5,367 bases of DNA from Proteobacteria bacterium UBA6729 (GTDB lineage: Bacteria > Pseudomonadota > Gammaproteobacteria > Porifericomitales > Porifericomitaceae): the NCBI GenBank assembly GCA_002454015.1, contig DKIB01000091.1:1-5367 (forward strand). The letters are read 5' to 3'. The notes below the pieces were generated by a model. It worked only from the letters and a program-made list of their open reading frames with translations, had not been told where the DNA came from and did no database searches. The position numbers were made by a program, and so were the translations under genes. This document shows, one piece after another, positions 1 through 5,367 of this stretch (position 1 is the stretch's first letter; every line of letters starts with the position of its first letter).

Positions 1-72
1 GGCTGGATAATCCACCTGAATGTCTGAAGCGCCTAAAAAGCAAGCTGTGCGGATGCGGTGATCCGGGAACAT
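1..72 (-). CDS. Possible start of an unidentified gene (partial)
   Basis: This is a tentative 24-codon partial reading frame on the minus strand, starting at ATG 72-70 and leaving the window at position 1. In favour are a GGAG ribosome-binding-like motif 8 nt upstream and its position 49 nt after the radC stop on the same strand, as expected of a second gene in a radC transcript. Against it, the peptide is too short to recognise and the same frame is also open upstream of the ATG, so openness alone means little. No function is proposed. Confidence 0.2.
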   Translation of the reverse strand, partial: MFPDHRIRTACFLGASDIQVDYPA

Positions 73-121
73 GCTGGATGCTCCGGCAACAGCAGCGCAG
101 CGGTCCCCGGGATTCGGATGC
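1..121. other. Left-edge region downstream of radC, no confident gene
   Basis: No gene can be assigned with confidence. Two frames are open to the window edge. On the minus strand an ATG at 72-70 follows a GGAG (plus positions 81-84) at 8-nt spacing and stays open for 24 codons to position 1, beginning MFPDHRIRTAC; it would be the start of a gene read leftward after radC. On the plus strand the frame beginning at position 3 is open for 58 codons to a TGA at 177-179 and contains a cysteine cluster (CGCGDPGTC, about residues 16-24 of the visible part); it would be the tail of a gene converging on radC and overlapping its last 58 bases. Neither peptide resembles a family I know, and third-position GC is near 50% in both, so composition does not choose between them. 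No strong terminator hairpin with a T-run is visible. Confidence 0.4.
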
Positions 122-796
122 CTACATCAGGCCGCGCTCCGCCAGCGATATAGTCTCACTATCGCCGACCACAAAGTGATCCAGCACGCGTATATCCACC
201 AACCGCAACGCATCCCGCAGGCGCTGCGTAAGCAACTGATCCGACTGGCTGGGCTCGGCGGTGCCGGAGGGGTGATTATGTGCCAGAATGACCGCCGCCG
301 CATTGTGCTGTAGCGCGCGCTTGACCACTTCCCGCGGATGTACGCTGGCACTGTCTATGGTGCCGTTGAACATCTCGTCAAAGCTGATCACCCGGTGGCG
401 GTTGTCCAGAAACAGGCAGGCAAAAACCTCGTGTTCATACTTCTTCATGTGCATGCGCAGATAATCACGCGTGGCACAGGGACTGTCCAGCACACTGCCC
501 TTGACCATGGTGGAATACAGATAACGCCGACCCAGTTCCAGCGCGGCGCGCAGCTGCACATACTTGGCGGTACCAAAGCCCTTGATGACACAGAGTTCAT
601 CGCTGCGACACTCCAGCAGCCGTCGCAAGCCACCACAGCGCTGCAACAGCTCCCGCGCCAGATCCACTGCAGTCTTGCCCGGGAGACCGGTACGCAGGAA
701 TATCGCCACCAGCTCTGCATCGGACAGGCTGGTCGGCCCCTGTTGCAATAATTTCTCGCGTGGTCGTTCGGCCGCTGGCCAACGTCTTATGGACAT
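122..796 (-). CDS. radC: RadC family JAMM-motif protein (DNA repair protein RadC)
   Basis: The product is 224 aa, close to the roughly 222 aa of E. coli RadC. The N-terminal part (about 1-100) is helical and holds a helix-hairpin-helix-like segment around residues 68-90 ([12 protein letters not shown]), a DNA-contact type fold. The C-terminal part (about 105-224) is the RadC/MPN-like domain with a complete JAMM metal signature HxHx7SxxD: H173, H175, S183 and D186 in AHNHPSG...SQSD. The family was named for a radiation phenotype in E. coli that was later attributed to another gene; its biochemical role is unsettled, and a metal-dependent hydrolase activity is only inferred from the motif. The start at 796 is chosen because [15 protein letters not shown] matches RadC N-termini and an AGGGAGG sequence sits 6 nt upstream. 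The frame stays open far upstream, antisense to coaBC, but that part is not RadC. It is divergent from coaBC and probably driven by the TATAAT box at 858-863. Confidence 0.95.
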   Translation of the reverse strand: MSIRRWPAAERPREKLLQQGPTSLSDAELVAIFLRTGLPGKTAVDLARELLQRCGGLRRLLECRSDELCVIKGFGTAKYVQLRAALELGRRYLYSTMVKGSVLDSPCATRDYLRMHMKKYEHEVFACLFLDNRHRVISFDEMFNGTIDSASVHPREVVKRALQHNAAAVILAHNHPSGTAEPSQSDQLLTQRLRDALRLVDIRVLDHFVVGDSETISLAERGLM

Positions 797-802
797 GGGT
801 AC

Positions 803-808
803 CCTCCC
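803..808 (-). promoter_or_regulatory. radC ribosome-binding site
   Basis: On the minus strand the sequence before the radC ATG contains a purine-rich GGGAGG core a few bases upstream of the start, a good match to the 16S rRNA anti-Shine-Dalgarno. It decides the start at 796 over the much longer open frame that runs antisense into coaBC. Confidence 0.65.
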
Positions 809-829
809 TGTAAACTCAGCATCCTTGCT

Positions 830-849
830 CACCCGGCTCCATCCGGGTG
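830..849. repeat. Perfect 7-bp inverted repeat between radC and coaBC
   Basis: CACCCGG (830-836) and CCGGGTG (843-849) are perfect reverse complements separated by a 6-base loop CTCCAT. It lies just downstream of the likely radC -10 element, so it would form a hairpin at or near the very 5' end of the radC mRNA. Seen from coaBC it lies where the -35 region of the TATACT promoter would be. It could be an operator for a dimeric regulator or an mRNA 5' stem-loop; the sequence alone does not decide. No T-run follows it in either direction, which argues against an intrinsic terminator. Confidence 0.5.
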
Positions 850-857
850 GCAAAAGC

Positions 858-886
858 ATTATACTGGAACCCGGGGCTCGGGTACA
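858..886 (-). promoter_or_regulatory. Putative sigma70 promoter for radC
   Basis: Read on the minus strand, 863-858 is TATAAT, a perfect sigma70 -10 hexamer. At 17-bp spacing the -35 position (886-881) reads TGTACC, only three of six matches to TTGACA. Transcription would start near 851, giving a leader of about 54 nt that begins with the 830-849 stem-loop. The perfect -10 and the location support it; the weak -35 limits confidence. Confidence 0.5.
860..865 (+). promoter_or_regulatory. Putative -10 element for the coaBC operon
   Basis: TATACT matches five of six bases of the sigma70 -10 hexamer and lies 36 bp before the coaBC ATG, giving a leader of about 30 nt. No convincing -35 is seen at 16-18 bp upstream, where the inverted-repeat stem-loop lies, and there is no extended TGn motif. 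The box overlaps the radC -10 on the opposite strand, so RNA polymerase could not occupy both promoters at once. A second, poorer candidate (TACACT, 883-888) would start transcription almost at the gene. Confidence 0.35.
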
Positions 887-901
887 CTGGGGACCATCGT
901 C

Positions 902-2116
902 ATGCTGAGAGGAAAGCGCATACTGCTGGGCATCACAGGAGGCATCGCCGCCTACAAGGCGGCCGGGCTGGCCCGTGAGCTGACCACCCGCGGTGCCGAG
1001 GTGCGGGTCATCATGACCCGTGCGGCCACCGAGTTTATCGGCCCGCCGACCCTGCAGGCCCTGTCCGGGCACCCGGTGCTGTGCGAGGGGGGCACCCCCC
1101 CGGCGGGTGGGGATGGTATGGACCACATCGCCGCAGCACGCTGGTGCGATGCCTTGCTGGTGGCACCCGCCACAGCGGATTTTCTGGCTGAACTGGCGCA
1201 CGGGCTGGCAGGCAATGTCCTCAGCACCACCTGTCTGGCACTGGAGCATCGCCCGCTGCTGCTCGCCCCGGCGATGAACCGTGCCATGTGGCAGCACCCG
1301 GCCACCCGCAGCAATGTGCGCCTGCTGGCAGACCGCGGAGCGCGCCTGTTGGGACCGGCCAGCGGGCTACAGGCCTGTGGTGAGGAAGGCCCCGGGCGCA
1401 TGCTGGAGCCCGCCGAACTGATCACCGCCCTGGAGCAGACCTTTGCGCCCGGACGACTCACGGGGCGCAGGCTGCTGGTCTCTGCCGGCCCTACGCACGA
1501 GCCCATTGACCCGGTGCGTTATCTGGGCAATCGCAGCAGTGGGCGTATGGGCTACGCCGTGGCAGCAGCGGCGGCCGAAGCCGGCGCCCGCGTCACCCTG
1601 GTCAGTGGCCCGGTCGCCCTGTCCCCCCCGCCGGGGGTGCCACGCCTGCTGGTAGAAACTGCCCGGCAGATGCACCAGGCCGTACTGGCACAGGCCCCTG
1701 ACCACGATATCTTCATCGCCGCTGCCGCCGTGGCGGACTTCGGCCTGGACCCCGTCCCCACTACCAAGCACAAGGGGTCGGTACTGCGCCTGGAACTGGC
1801 ACGCACCCCGGATGTGCTTGTCAGCGTGGCGGAACTTGCTGAGCACCGCCCCTATCTGGTCGGGTTTGCTGCCGAGACAGAACAACTGCGCGAACGCGCT
1901 GTAGCAAAACGACAAGCCAAGGGTCTGGACATGATCGTCGCCAATCAGGTCGGACATGACCAGGGCTTTGGCGATGTGGAGACCCGCCTGCTGGTCCTCT
2001 GGGAAGGAGGGGGGGTGCAACTGCAGCAGGCGCCCAAGCCGGAGCAGGCGCGCCGCCTGCTGGCACTGGTAGCCGAACATTATGACACCGACACACATAC
2101 AGCTGCGCATCATTGA
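902..2116 (+). CDS. coaBC: Bifunctional phosphopantothenoylcysteine decarboxylase / phosphopantothenate-cysteine ligase
   Basis: This fused cytoplasmic enzyme (404 aa; E. coli CoaBC/Dfp is 406 aa) carries out two steps of coenzyme A synthesis: CTP-dependent joining of 4'-phosphopantothenate to cysteine (CoaB), then FMN-dependent decarboxylation to 4'-phosphopantetheine (CoaC). The N-terminal CoaC flavoprotein domain covers about 1-185: flavin-binding [10 protein letters not shown] (10-19), the active-site H75 in MDH, PAMN with N125, and the substrate-flap motif [10 protein letters not shown] with C159. The CoaB domain covers about 188-404: [16 protein letters not shown] ending at N210, SSGRMG, AAVAD (275-279) and K289. 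H75, N125, N210 and K289 fall at the same numbers I recall for functional residues in E. coli, so no frameshift is likely despite several long G and C runs. The ATG at 902 follows GGGGA (889-893) at 8 nt. It is the first gene of the forward unit and its last 35 nt overlap dut. Confidence 0.97.
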   Translation: MLRGKRILLGITGGIAAYKAAGLARELTTRGAEVRVIMTRAATEFIGPPTLQALSGHPVLCEGGTPPAGGDGMDHIAAARWCDALLVAPATADFLAELAHGLAGNVLSTTCLALEHRPLLLAPAMNRAMWQHPATRSNVRLLADRGARLLGPASGLQACGEEGPGRMLEPAELITALEQTFAPGRLTGRRLLVSAGPTHEPIDPVRYLGNRSSGRMGYAVAAAAAEAGARVTLVSGPVALSPPPGVPRLLVETARQMHQAVLAQAPDHDIFIAAAAVADFGLDPVPTTKHKGSVLRLELARTPDVLVSVAELAEHRPYLVGFAAETEQLRERAVAKRQAKGLDMIVANQVGHDQGFGDVETRLLVLWEGGGVQLQQAPKPEQARRLLALVAEHYDTDTHTAAHH

Positions 2117-2540
2117 CGGCCGCCTGGGGAAGCAGATTCCCCTGCCCTACTACGCCACTCCCGGTGCAGCGGCACTGGATCTGCATGCCTGTCTGGACGC
2201 ACCGCTGTGCCTGGAACCAGGGCAGGTCCACAAGATCGGCACCGGGCTGGCCATCCATATCGGCATCCCGGAGCTGGCCGCTGCCATCCTGCCGCGCTCC
2301 GGCATCGGCCACCGTCATGGCATCGTGCTCGGCAACCTGGTGGGGCTTGTTGATTCGGACTATCAAGGAGAAATACAGGTGTCGTGCTGGAATCGGAGCG
2401 CGGAAGCCTTTACCATCAACCCTGGAGACCGCATGGCCCAGATGGTTTTTCTACCCATCGCCCGGGTGGAAATCGAGTTGGTTGATGACTTTACACCCAG
2501 TCAGCGCGGTACCAGTGGCTTCGGTCATACCGGGCGATAA
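2082..2540 (+). CDS. dut: Deoxyuridine 5'-triphosphate nucleotidohydrolase (dUTPase)
   Basis: The enzyme hydrolyses dUTP to dUMP and pyrophosphate, keeping uracil out of DNA and supplying dUMP to thymidylate synthase. At 152 aa it matches E. coli Dut (about 151-152 aa). All five motifs of the trimeric dUTPase family are visible: motif 1 AALDLHA (30-36), motif 2 [11 protein letters not shown] (71-81), motif 3 [15 protein letters not shown] (84-98) with catalytic D91, motif 4 GDRMAQM (115-121), and the C-terminal arm motif 5 [11 protein letters not shown] (142-152), whose Phe stacks on the uracil in homologues. Motif 5 has Ser where E. coli has Gly, a mild change. The ATG at 2082 is chosen because the N-terminus aligns with E. 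coli Dut; it lies inside coaBC, giving a 35-nt overlap in a different frame, with no clear Shine-Dalgarno before it. Translation is therefore probably linked to that of coaBC. Confidence 0.97.
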   Translation: MTPTHIQLRIIDGRLGKQIPLPYYATPGAAALDLHACLDAPLCLEPGQVHKIGTGLAIHIGIPELAAAILPRSGIGHRHGIVLGNLVGLVDSDYQGEIQVSCWNRSAEAFTINPGDRMAQMVFLPIARVEIELVDDFTPSQRGTSGFGHTGR

Positions 2541-2543
2541 TTC

Positions 2544-2556
2544 AGGGACGTGACAT
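2544..2556 (+). promoter_or_regulatory. Ribosome-binding site that makes the phosphomutase start ambiguous
   Basis: AGGGA (2544-2548) is the only Shine-Dalgarno-like sequence in the 9-bp dut/phosphomutase gap. It is one base from the GTG at 2550, too close for normal initiation, but seven bases from an in-frame TTG at 2556. Spacing favours the TTG, codon preference favours the GTG; the proteins differ by two residues. Confidence 0.45.
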
Positions 2557-4253
2557 TGAACACATTGGTTTGGATAGCAAGCGGGCTGGCGGCCCTGGCC
2601 GTACTCGTCCGGGTACGGCGCCAGCAACGTCAGAGCCCCACCCTCTCCCGACCTCCGAGCGTAGAGTTTCAGGGGGCATTGCGTGCCATCCGTGAGGGTC
2701 GCCATCCCGGTCTGGAACAGTATCTGGTGGAAGTCCCCGGAGTGCCACAGATCGAGGTTGGCCTCGCCACCACCGCAGTGGGGCGCGACCCCACCCAACC
2801 CGGGGTGCGACCGTCCCCACGTGATACCGCTGCCCCCGCCCCGGCCAGCACCCCCGCCCAGGGCCCGGACCGGCCGCCACCCCATATCTTCAGGGAATAC
2901 GATATCCGCGGGCTGGCAGATACGGAACTCTCGATCAAGGCCGTACAGTGGATCGGCAGTGCCATAGGCACGGAGATTCGCGAGCAAGGCCGCAGCACCG
3001 CGCTGATCGGTCGGGATGCGCGCGACTCCGGCACCCGACTCGTCAAGGCCCTGGTCAAGGGATTGATGTTGACTGGCGTGGATGCAATCAATATGGGGAA
3101 GGTGCCTACACCGATGCTGTATCTTGCCCAGCACCAGAAAAAGATTCCGGACGGAATCATGCTGACCGCCAGTCACAATGGTCCGGAATACAACGGTCTC
3201 AAGATCGTCATCGGCGACGAACCCCTGTATGGTGGGCGTATTCAGGCGCTGCTGGAACGCATCCGCACAGGTGCCATAAAACGTACCGATCAACGTGGCA
3301 CCATCAGCACCCTCAATTTCTTTGACGGCTACATCCAGACCATACTGGGAGCCTGCCAGCCTGGAGACACCCACTTCAAGGTCGTTGTAGACTGTGCCAA
3401 CGGCATGGCTGGTCCTTACCTGCCCTTCATTCTCCGTAAACTCGGTCACACGGTGGAGGAGCTCTACTGCGAGCTGGACGGCAACTTCCCCAATCACCTG
3501 CCCGATCCCACCAGGACAGAGAACCTTGAGGCCCTGGCCGGGGCGGTACAGGAACACCAGGCCGACCTGGGGCTCGCCCTGGATGGTGACGGCGACCGAC
3601 TGGTGGCCATGGATGCCAACGGCAAACCCATCTGGCCGGACCGACTGATGCTGTTATTTGCCCGTGACCTGCTGGGGCGCGAACCCGGGGCCACCATCAT
3701 CCACGATGTGAGGAGCACCCGCAGCCTGCCCCGCCTGATAGAAGAACTGGGTGGCAAGGCAATCATGTCCCCCTGCGGACACTCCGTGATCCGCAACCGC
3801 ATGCGGGAGCTGGATTCCAGACTCGGGGGCGAACTGAGTGGACACATCTTCTTCCGCGAGAACTGGTATGGCTTTGACGATGCCCTCTATGCCGCCTGCC
3901 GCCTGCTGGAACTGCTGTCAAAATCAGGGCAGACCCCCACCGAGGTCTTCAACGCACTGCCCGGCGACCACGCCAGCCCGGAGTACCGTGTAGAGATGCA
4001 GGCTGCAGAAAGCCACCGACTGCTGGAGACGCTGAGCGCACACTATCAGGACCACAAAGATGTGGAACTCATCCGCATTGACGGCCTGCGTGTTGAATAC
4101 CCCGACCGCTGGGGCGTAGTCCGCGCCTCCAACACCTCGGCCATGCTGAGTATGCGCTTTGAGGGTGACAGCGCCAAGGCTCTGGAAGACATTTGCACGG
4201 AATTCCGCACCCTCCTGACTACACACAGCCCGGGACTGGTATTGCCGTTTTGA
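2550..4253 (+). CDS. algC: Membrane-anchored phosphomannomutase/phosphoglucomutase (AlgC/ManB family)
   Basis: The enzyme interconverts mannose-6-P and mannose-1-P, and usually glucose-6-P and glucose-1-P, supplying precursors for GDP-mannose, LPS and exopolysaccharide. The catalytic part is residues 112-567 (from HIFREYDIRG), about 455 aa, matching the 463-aa P. aeruginosa AlgC. All four active-site loops are intact: phosphoserine loop TASHNGPEYNG with S208, metal loop DGDGDR with D345/D347/D349, sugar-binding GELSGHIFF (427-435), and phosphate-binding RASNTS (525-530). The serine loop has Gly where HNP is usual. Ahead of it are a hydrophobic segment (about 3-20), a basic RVRRQQR stretch, a region of unknown fold (about 36-75), and a Pro/Ala-rich linker (about 80-111). 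The basic residues after the segment predict a cytoplasmic catalytic domain tethered to the inner membrane. The start is GTG 2550 (used for numbering) or TTG 2556. Nine bases follow dut; the stop overlaps argB. Specificity (mannose versus glucose) cannot be read from sequence. Confidence 0.93.
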   Translation: MTLNTLVWIASGLAALAVLVRVRRQQRQSPTLSRPPSVEFQGALRAIREGRHPGLEQYLVEVPGVPQIEVGLATTAVGRDPTQPGVRPSPRDTAAPAPASTPAQGPDRPPPHIFREYDIRGLADTELSIKAVQWIGSAIGTEIREQGRSTALIGRDARDSGTRLVKALVKGLMLTGVDAINMGKVPTPMLYLAQHQKKIPDGIMLTASHNGPEYNGLKIVIGDEPLYGGRIQALLERIRTGAIKRTDQRGTISTLNFFDGYIQTILGACQPGDTHFKVVVDCANGMAGPYLPFILRKLGHTVEELYCELDGNFPNHLPDPTRTENLEALAGAVQEHQADLGLALDGDGDRLVAMDANGKPIWPDRLMLLFARDLLGREPGATIIHDVRSTRSLPRLIEELGGKAIMSPCGHSVIRNRMRELDSRLGGELSGHIFFRENWYGFDDALYAACRLLELLSKSGQTPTEVFNALPGDHASPEYRVEMQAAESHRLLETLSAHYQDHKDVELIRIDGLRVEYPDRWGVVRASNTSAMLSMRFEGDSAKALEDICTEFRTLLTTHSPGLVLPF

Positions 4254-5155
4254 CGCAACGCACAGCAGCTGAGCGGGCTCGGATACTGTCGGAGGCACTG
4301 CCCTACATCCGCCAGTTCACCGGCAAGACCCTGGTCATCAAATACGGTGGTGCGGCAGCGGCGGACGCCGCGCTCAAGGACAGCTTTGCACACGATGTGG
4401 TGCTCCTGAGACTGGTTGGCATGAACCCGGTCATCGTGCATGGAGGGGGACCGCAAGTCAGCCACCTGATGCGCCGACTGAATCAGGAGCCACGCTTCGT
4501 GGAGGGGCTCAGGGTCACTGCTGATGACACCATAGACGTAGTAGAGATGGCCCTTGGACAAGTCAACAAGGATCTGGTCACCCGCATCAACAATCAGGGA
4601 GGACGCGCAGTGGGTCTGAGTGGCAAGGATGACCACCTGCTCAAGGTTCGCAAACTGGATCTGGACAAGCGCCGCCAATCCCTCGGCAACAAACAGGAAG
4701 CAGACCCACCTGACCTCGGCTTTGTCGGCGAGGTGGAGCACATCCAACCGGAGATCATCAATGTGCTCAGCACACAGGGCTTCATCCCGGTTATCGCCCC
4801 CATCGGGGTAGATGCTCAGGGAGACACCTATAACATCAATGCTGACCAGGTGGCCGGTAAACTGGCAGAGACCCTGCATGCAGAAAAGCTGATCCTCCTC
4901 ACCGATGCCACCGGCCTGTTTGATGCCGACAACAAACTGCTTTCCAGACCTTCCACAGCAGAAGTCAGAGACCTTATCACCGATGGCATCATTCAGGGCG
5001 GCATGCTCGCCAAGATCGATGCCGCCCTTGAGGCCCTGCAGGATGGACTGCACGCTGTACACATTCTGGATGGGCGCACCGAACATGCTCTCCTGCTGGA
5101 GCTCTTCACTGACCATGGCATCGGCACCCTGCTGGAACCTGAGACCCAATCATGA
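4250..5155 (+). CDS. argB: Acetylglutamate kinase
   Basis: The enzyme phosphorylates N-acetyl-L-glutamate with ATP, the second step of arginine synthesis. From TTG 4250 the product is 301 aa, the same as I recall for P. aeruginosa ArgB, and aligns from its first residues. Amino acid kinase motifs: nucleotide-binding KYGG (31-34), acetylglutamate-binding HGGGPQ (64-69), GLRVT (86-90), NINADQVAG (195-203), and GGMLAK with K255. The N-terminal helix (ILSEALPYIRQF, about 12-23) and the LELFTDHGIGTLL tail are of the kind found in hexameric, arginine-inhibited kinases, so feedback inhibition is inferred. Departures from the usual form are KYGGAAA instead of KYGGNAM, one Gly instead of two before QVNK, and Ala instead of Pro in GGMxPK. 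The rare TTG start overlaps the upstream TGA as TTGA, with no good Shine-Dalgarno, so reinitiation after the phosphomutase is likely. An earlier in-frame TTG (4193) would add 19 residues that do not look like ArgB. Confidence 0.96.
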   Translation: MTQRTAAERARILSEALPYIRQFTGKTLVIKYGGAAAADAALKDSFAHDVVLLRLVGMNPVIVHGGGPQVSHLMRRLNQEPRFVEGLRVTADDTIDVVEMALGQVNKDLVTRINNQGGRAVGLSGKDDHLLKVRKLDLDKRRQSLGNKQEADPPDLGFVGEVEHIQPEIINVLSTQGFIPVIAPIGVDAQGDTYNINADQVAGKLAETLHAEKLILLTDATGLFDADNKLLSRPSTAEVRDLITDGIIQGGMLAKIDAALEALQDGLHAVHILDGRTEHALLLELFTDHGIGTLLEPETQS

Positions 5156-5367
5156 AAAAATACCTGTTATTGCTGGCCCTGCTGGCCCCTGTCCCCGGAA
5201 CGTATGCACAAAGTGTATGTGACCGAACCCTGCAGGTGCAGACAGCACTGATAAATATGATCCCGGCTGCCACCGACTGTACCGCGGTAACCAACGAAGC
5301 TCTGGGCACTCTGACAGCGATGCGTCTGCATGGCATGGGAATTACTGCCCTGCAGTCTGGTGACTTC
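5152..5367 (+). CDS. Secreted leucine-rich-repeat protein (partial, 5' end only)
   Basis: The first 72 codons are visible and the frame is open at the right edge. Residues 1-19 form a signal peptide: KK, then a Leu-rich core (YLLLLALLAPV), with likely cleavage after TYA, giving a mature start QSVCDRT. There is no lipobox cysteine, so export by Sec and signal peptidase I is expected. C23 and C43 flank a short helical cap (QVQTALINMI) and could form a disulfide. Residues about 53-72 (LTAMRLHGMGITALQSGDF) match the LxxLxLxxxxIxxLxxGxF pattern of a leucine-rich repeat, so a solenoid probably follows. LRR proteins of this kind usually bind proteins or surfaces; no partner can be named. It starts on ATGA overlapping the argB stop, with only a weak purine stretch before it, so it is probably translated by coupling to argB. 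Confidence 0.8.
   Translation, partial: MKKYLLLLALLAPVPGTYAQSVCDRTLQVQTALINMIPAATDCTAVTNEALGTLTAMRLHGMGITALQSGDF

Noticed and set aside
35..65. Possible terminator after radC: short hairpin at 50-65 and a five-T run (on the minus strand) at 39-35
   Set aside because: The stem is only 5 bp, the T-run is short and lies about 10 nt beyond the stem, so it is not a convincing intrinsic terminator.
869..883. Short inverted repeat ACCCG-N5-CGGGT just before coaBC
   Set aside because: A 5-bp arm in GC-rich sequence is easily met by chance; it overlaps promoter spacer sequence and no function is supported.
797..1297. The radC frame stays open upstream on the minus strand for a further 167 codons, antisense to coaBC
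   Set aside because: The extension has no RadC similarity, crosses the divergent promoter region, and a good ribosome-binding site and family-typical N-terminus place the start at 796.
4193..4249. Upstream in-frame TTG as an alternative argB start
   Set aside because: It would add 19 residues rich in Pro, His and Gly that overlap the phosphomutase end and have no counterpart in ArgB; starting at 4250 gives the family's usual length.
1367..5149. Long minus-strand open frames opposite coaBC, dut, the phosphomutase and argB (for example 2451-3557 and 4046-5149)
   Set aside because: They are antisense to genes with complete family motifs, show no recognisable domain, and are expected by chance in high-GC coding DNA.
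5152..5220. Lipoprotein reading of the LRR protein, because of the cysteine at residue 23
   Set aside because: The residues before it (YAQSV) do not form a lipobox; an ordinary signal peptidase I site after TYA fits better.
1..5367. Search for tRNA, rRNA, CRISPR repeats, insertion-sequence ends or phage genes
   Set aside because: No cloverleaf, regularly spaced direct repeats, transposase motifs or terminal inverted repeats were seen; the window is almost fully accounted for by housekeeping genes.

Overview
The window is a housekeeping segment of a gammaproteobacterial chromosome. It carries a high-GC gene order, radC (reverse) / coaBC-dut-algC-argB (forward), which I recall from Pseudomonas and related Gammaproteobacteria. 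All four complete forward genes and radC have full-length products with intact family motifs. The taxonomic call rests on this gene order and on protein similarity recalled from memory; no search was run. Long antisense open frames reflect high GC and are not genes.

Layout: positions 1-121 hold no confident gene, although two short frames run open to the left edge. radC lies on the minus strand (122-796) and is read leftward. A 105-bp divergent intergenic region (797-901) holds overlapping back-to-back -10 elements and a perfect 7-bp inverted repeat. The forward genes are tightly packed: coaBC (902-2116) overlaps dut (2082-2540) by 35 nt, nine bases separate dut from a membrane-anchored phosphomannomutase/phosphoglucomutase (2550-4253), argB (4250-5155) overlaps that gene by 4 nt, and a secreted leucine-rich-repeat protein starts at 5152 on a 4-nt ATGA overlap with the argB stop and runs off the right edge. 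This spacing implies one polycistronic unit with translational coupling.

Functions: the unit combines coenzyme A synthesis from 4'-phosphopantothenate (CoaBC), dUTP removal and dUMP supply (Dut), sugar-1-phosphate supply for surface polysaccharides (AlgC/ManB family), and the second step of arginine synthesis (ArgB). These are not one pathway; the linkage is an old conserved gene order. The lineage-specific parts are the short anchored N-terminus on the phosphomutase and the exported LRR protein in the slot after argB, where I recall pyrE in Pseudomonas. I see no mobile element, CRISPR array, tRNA, rRNA or defence system, and no evidence of a new biological system.
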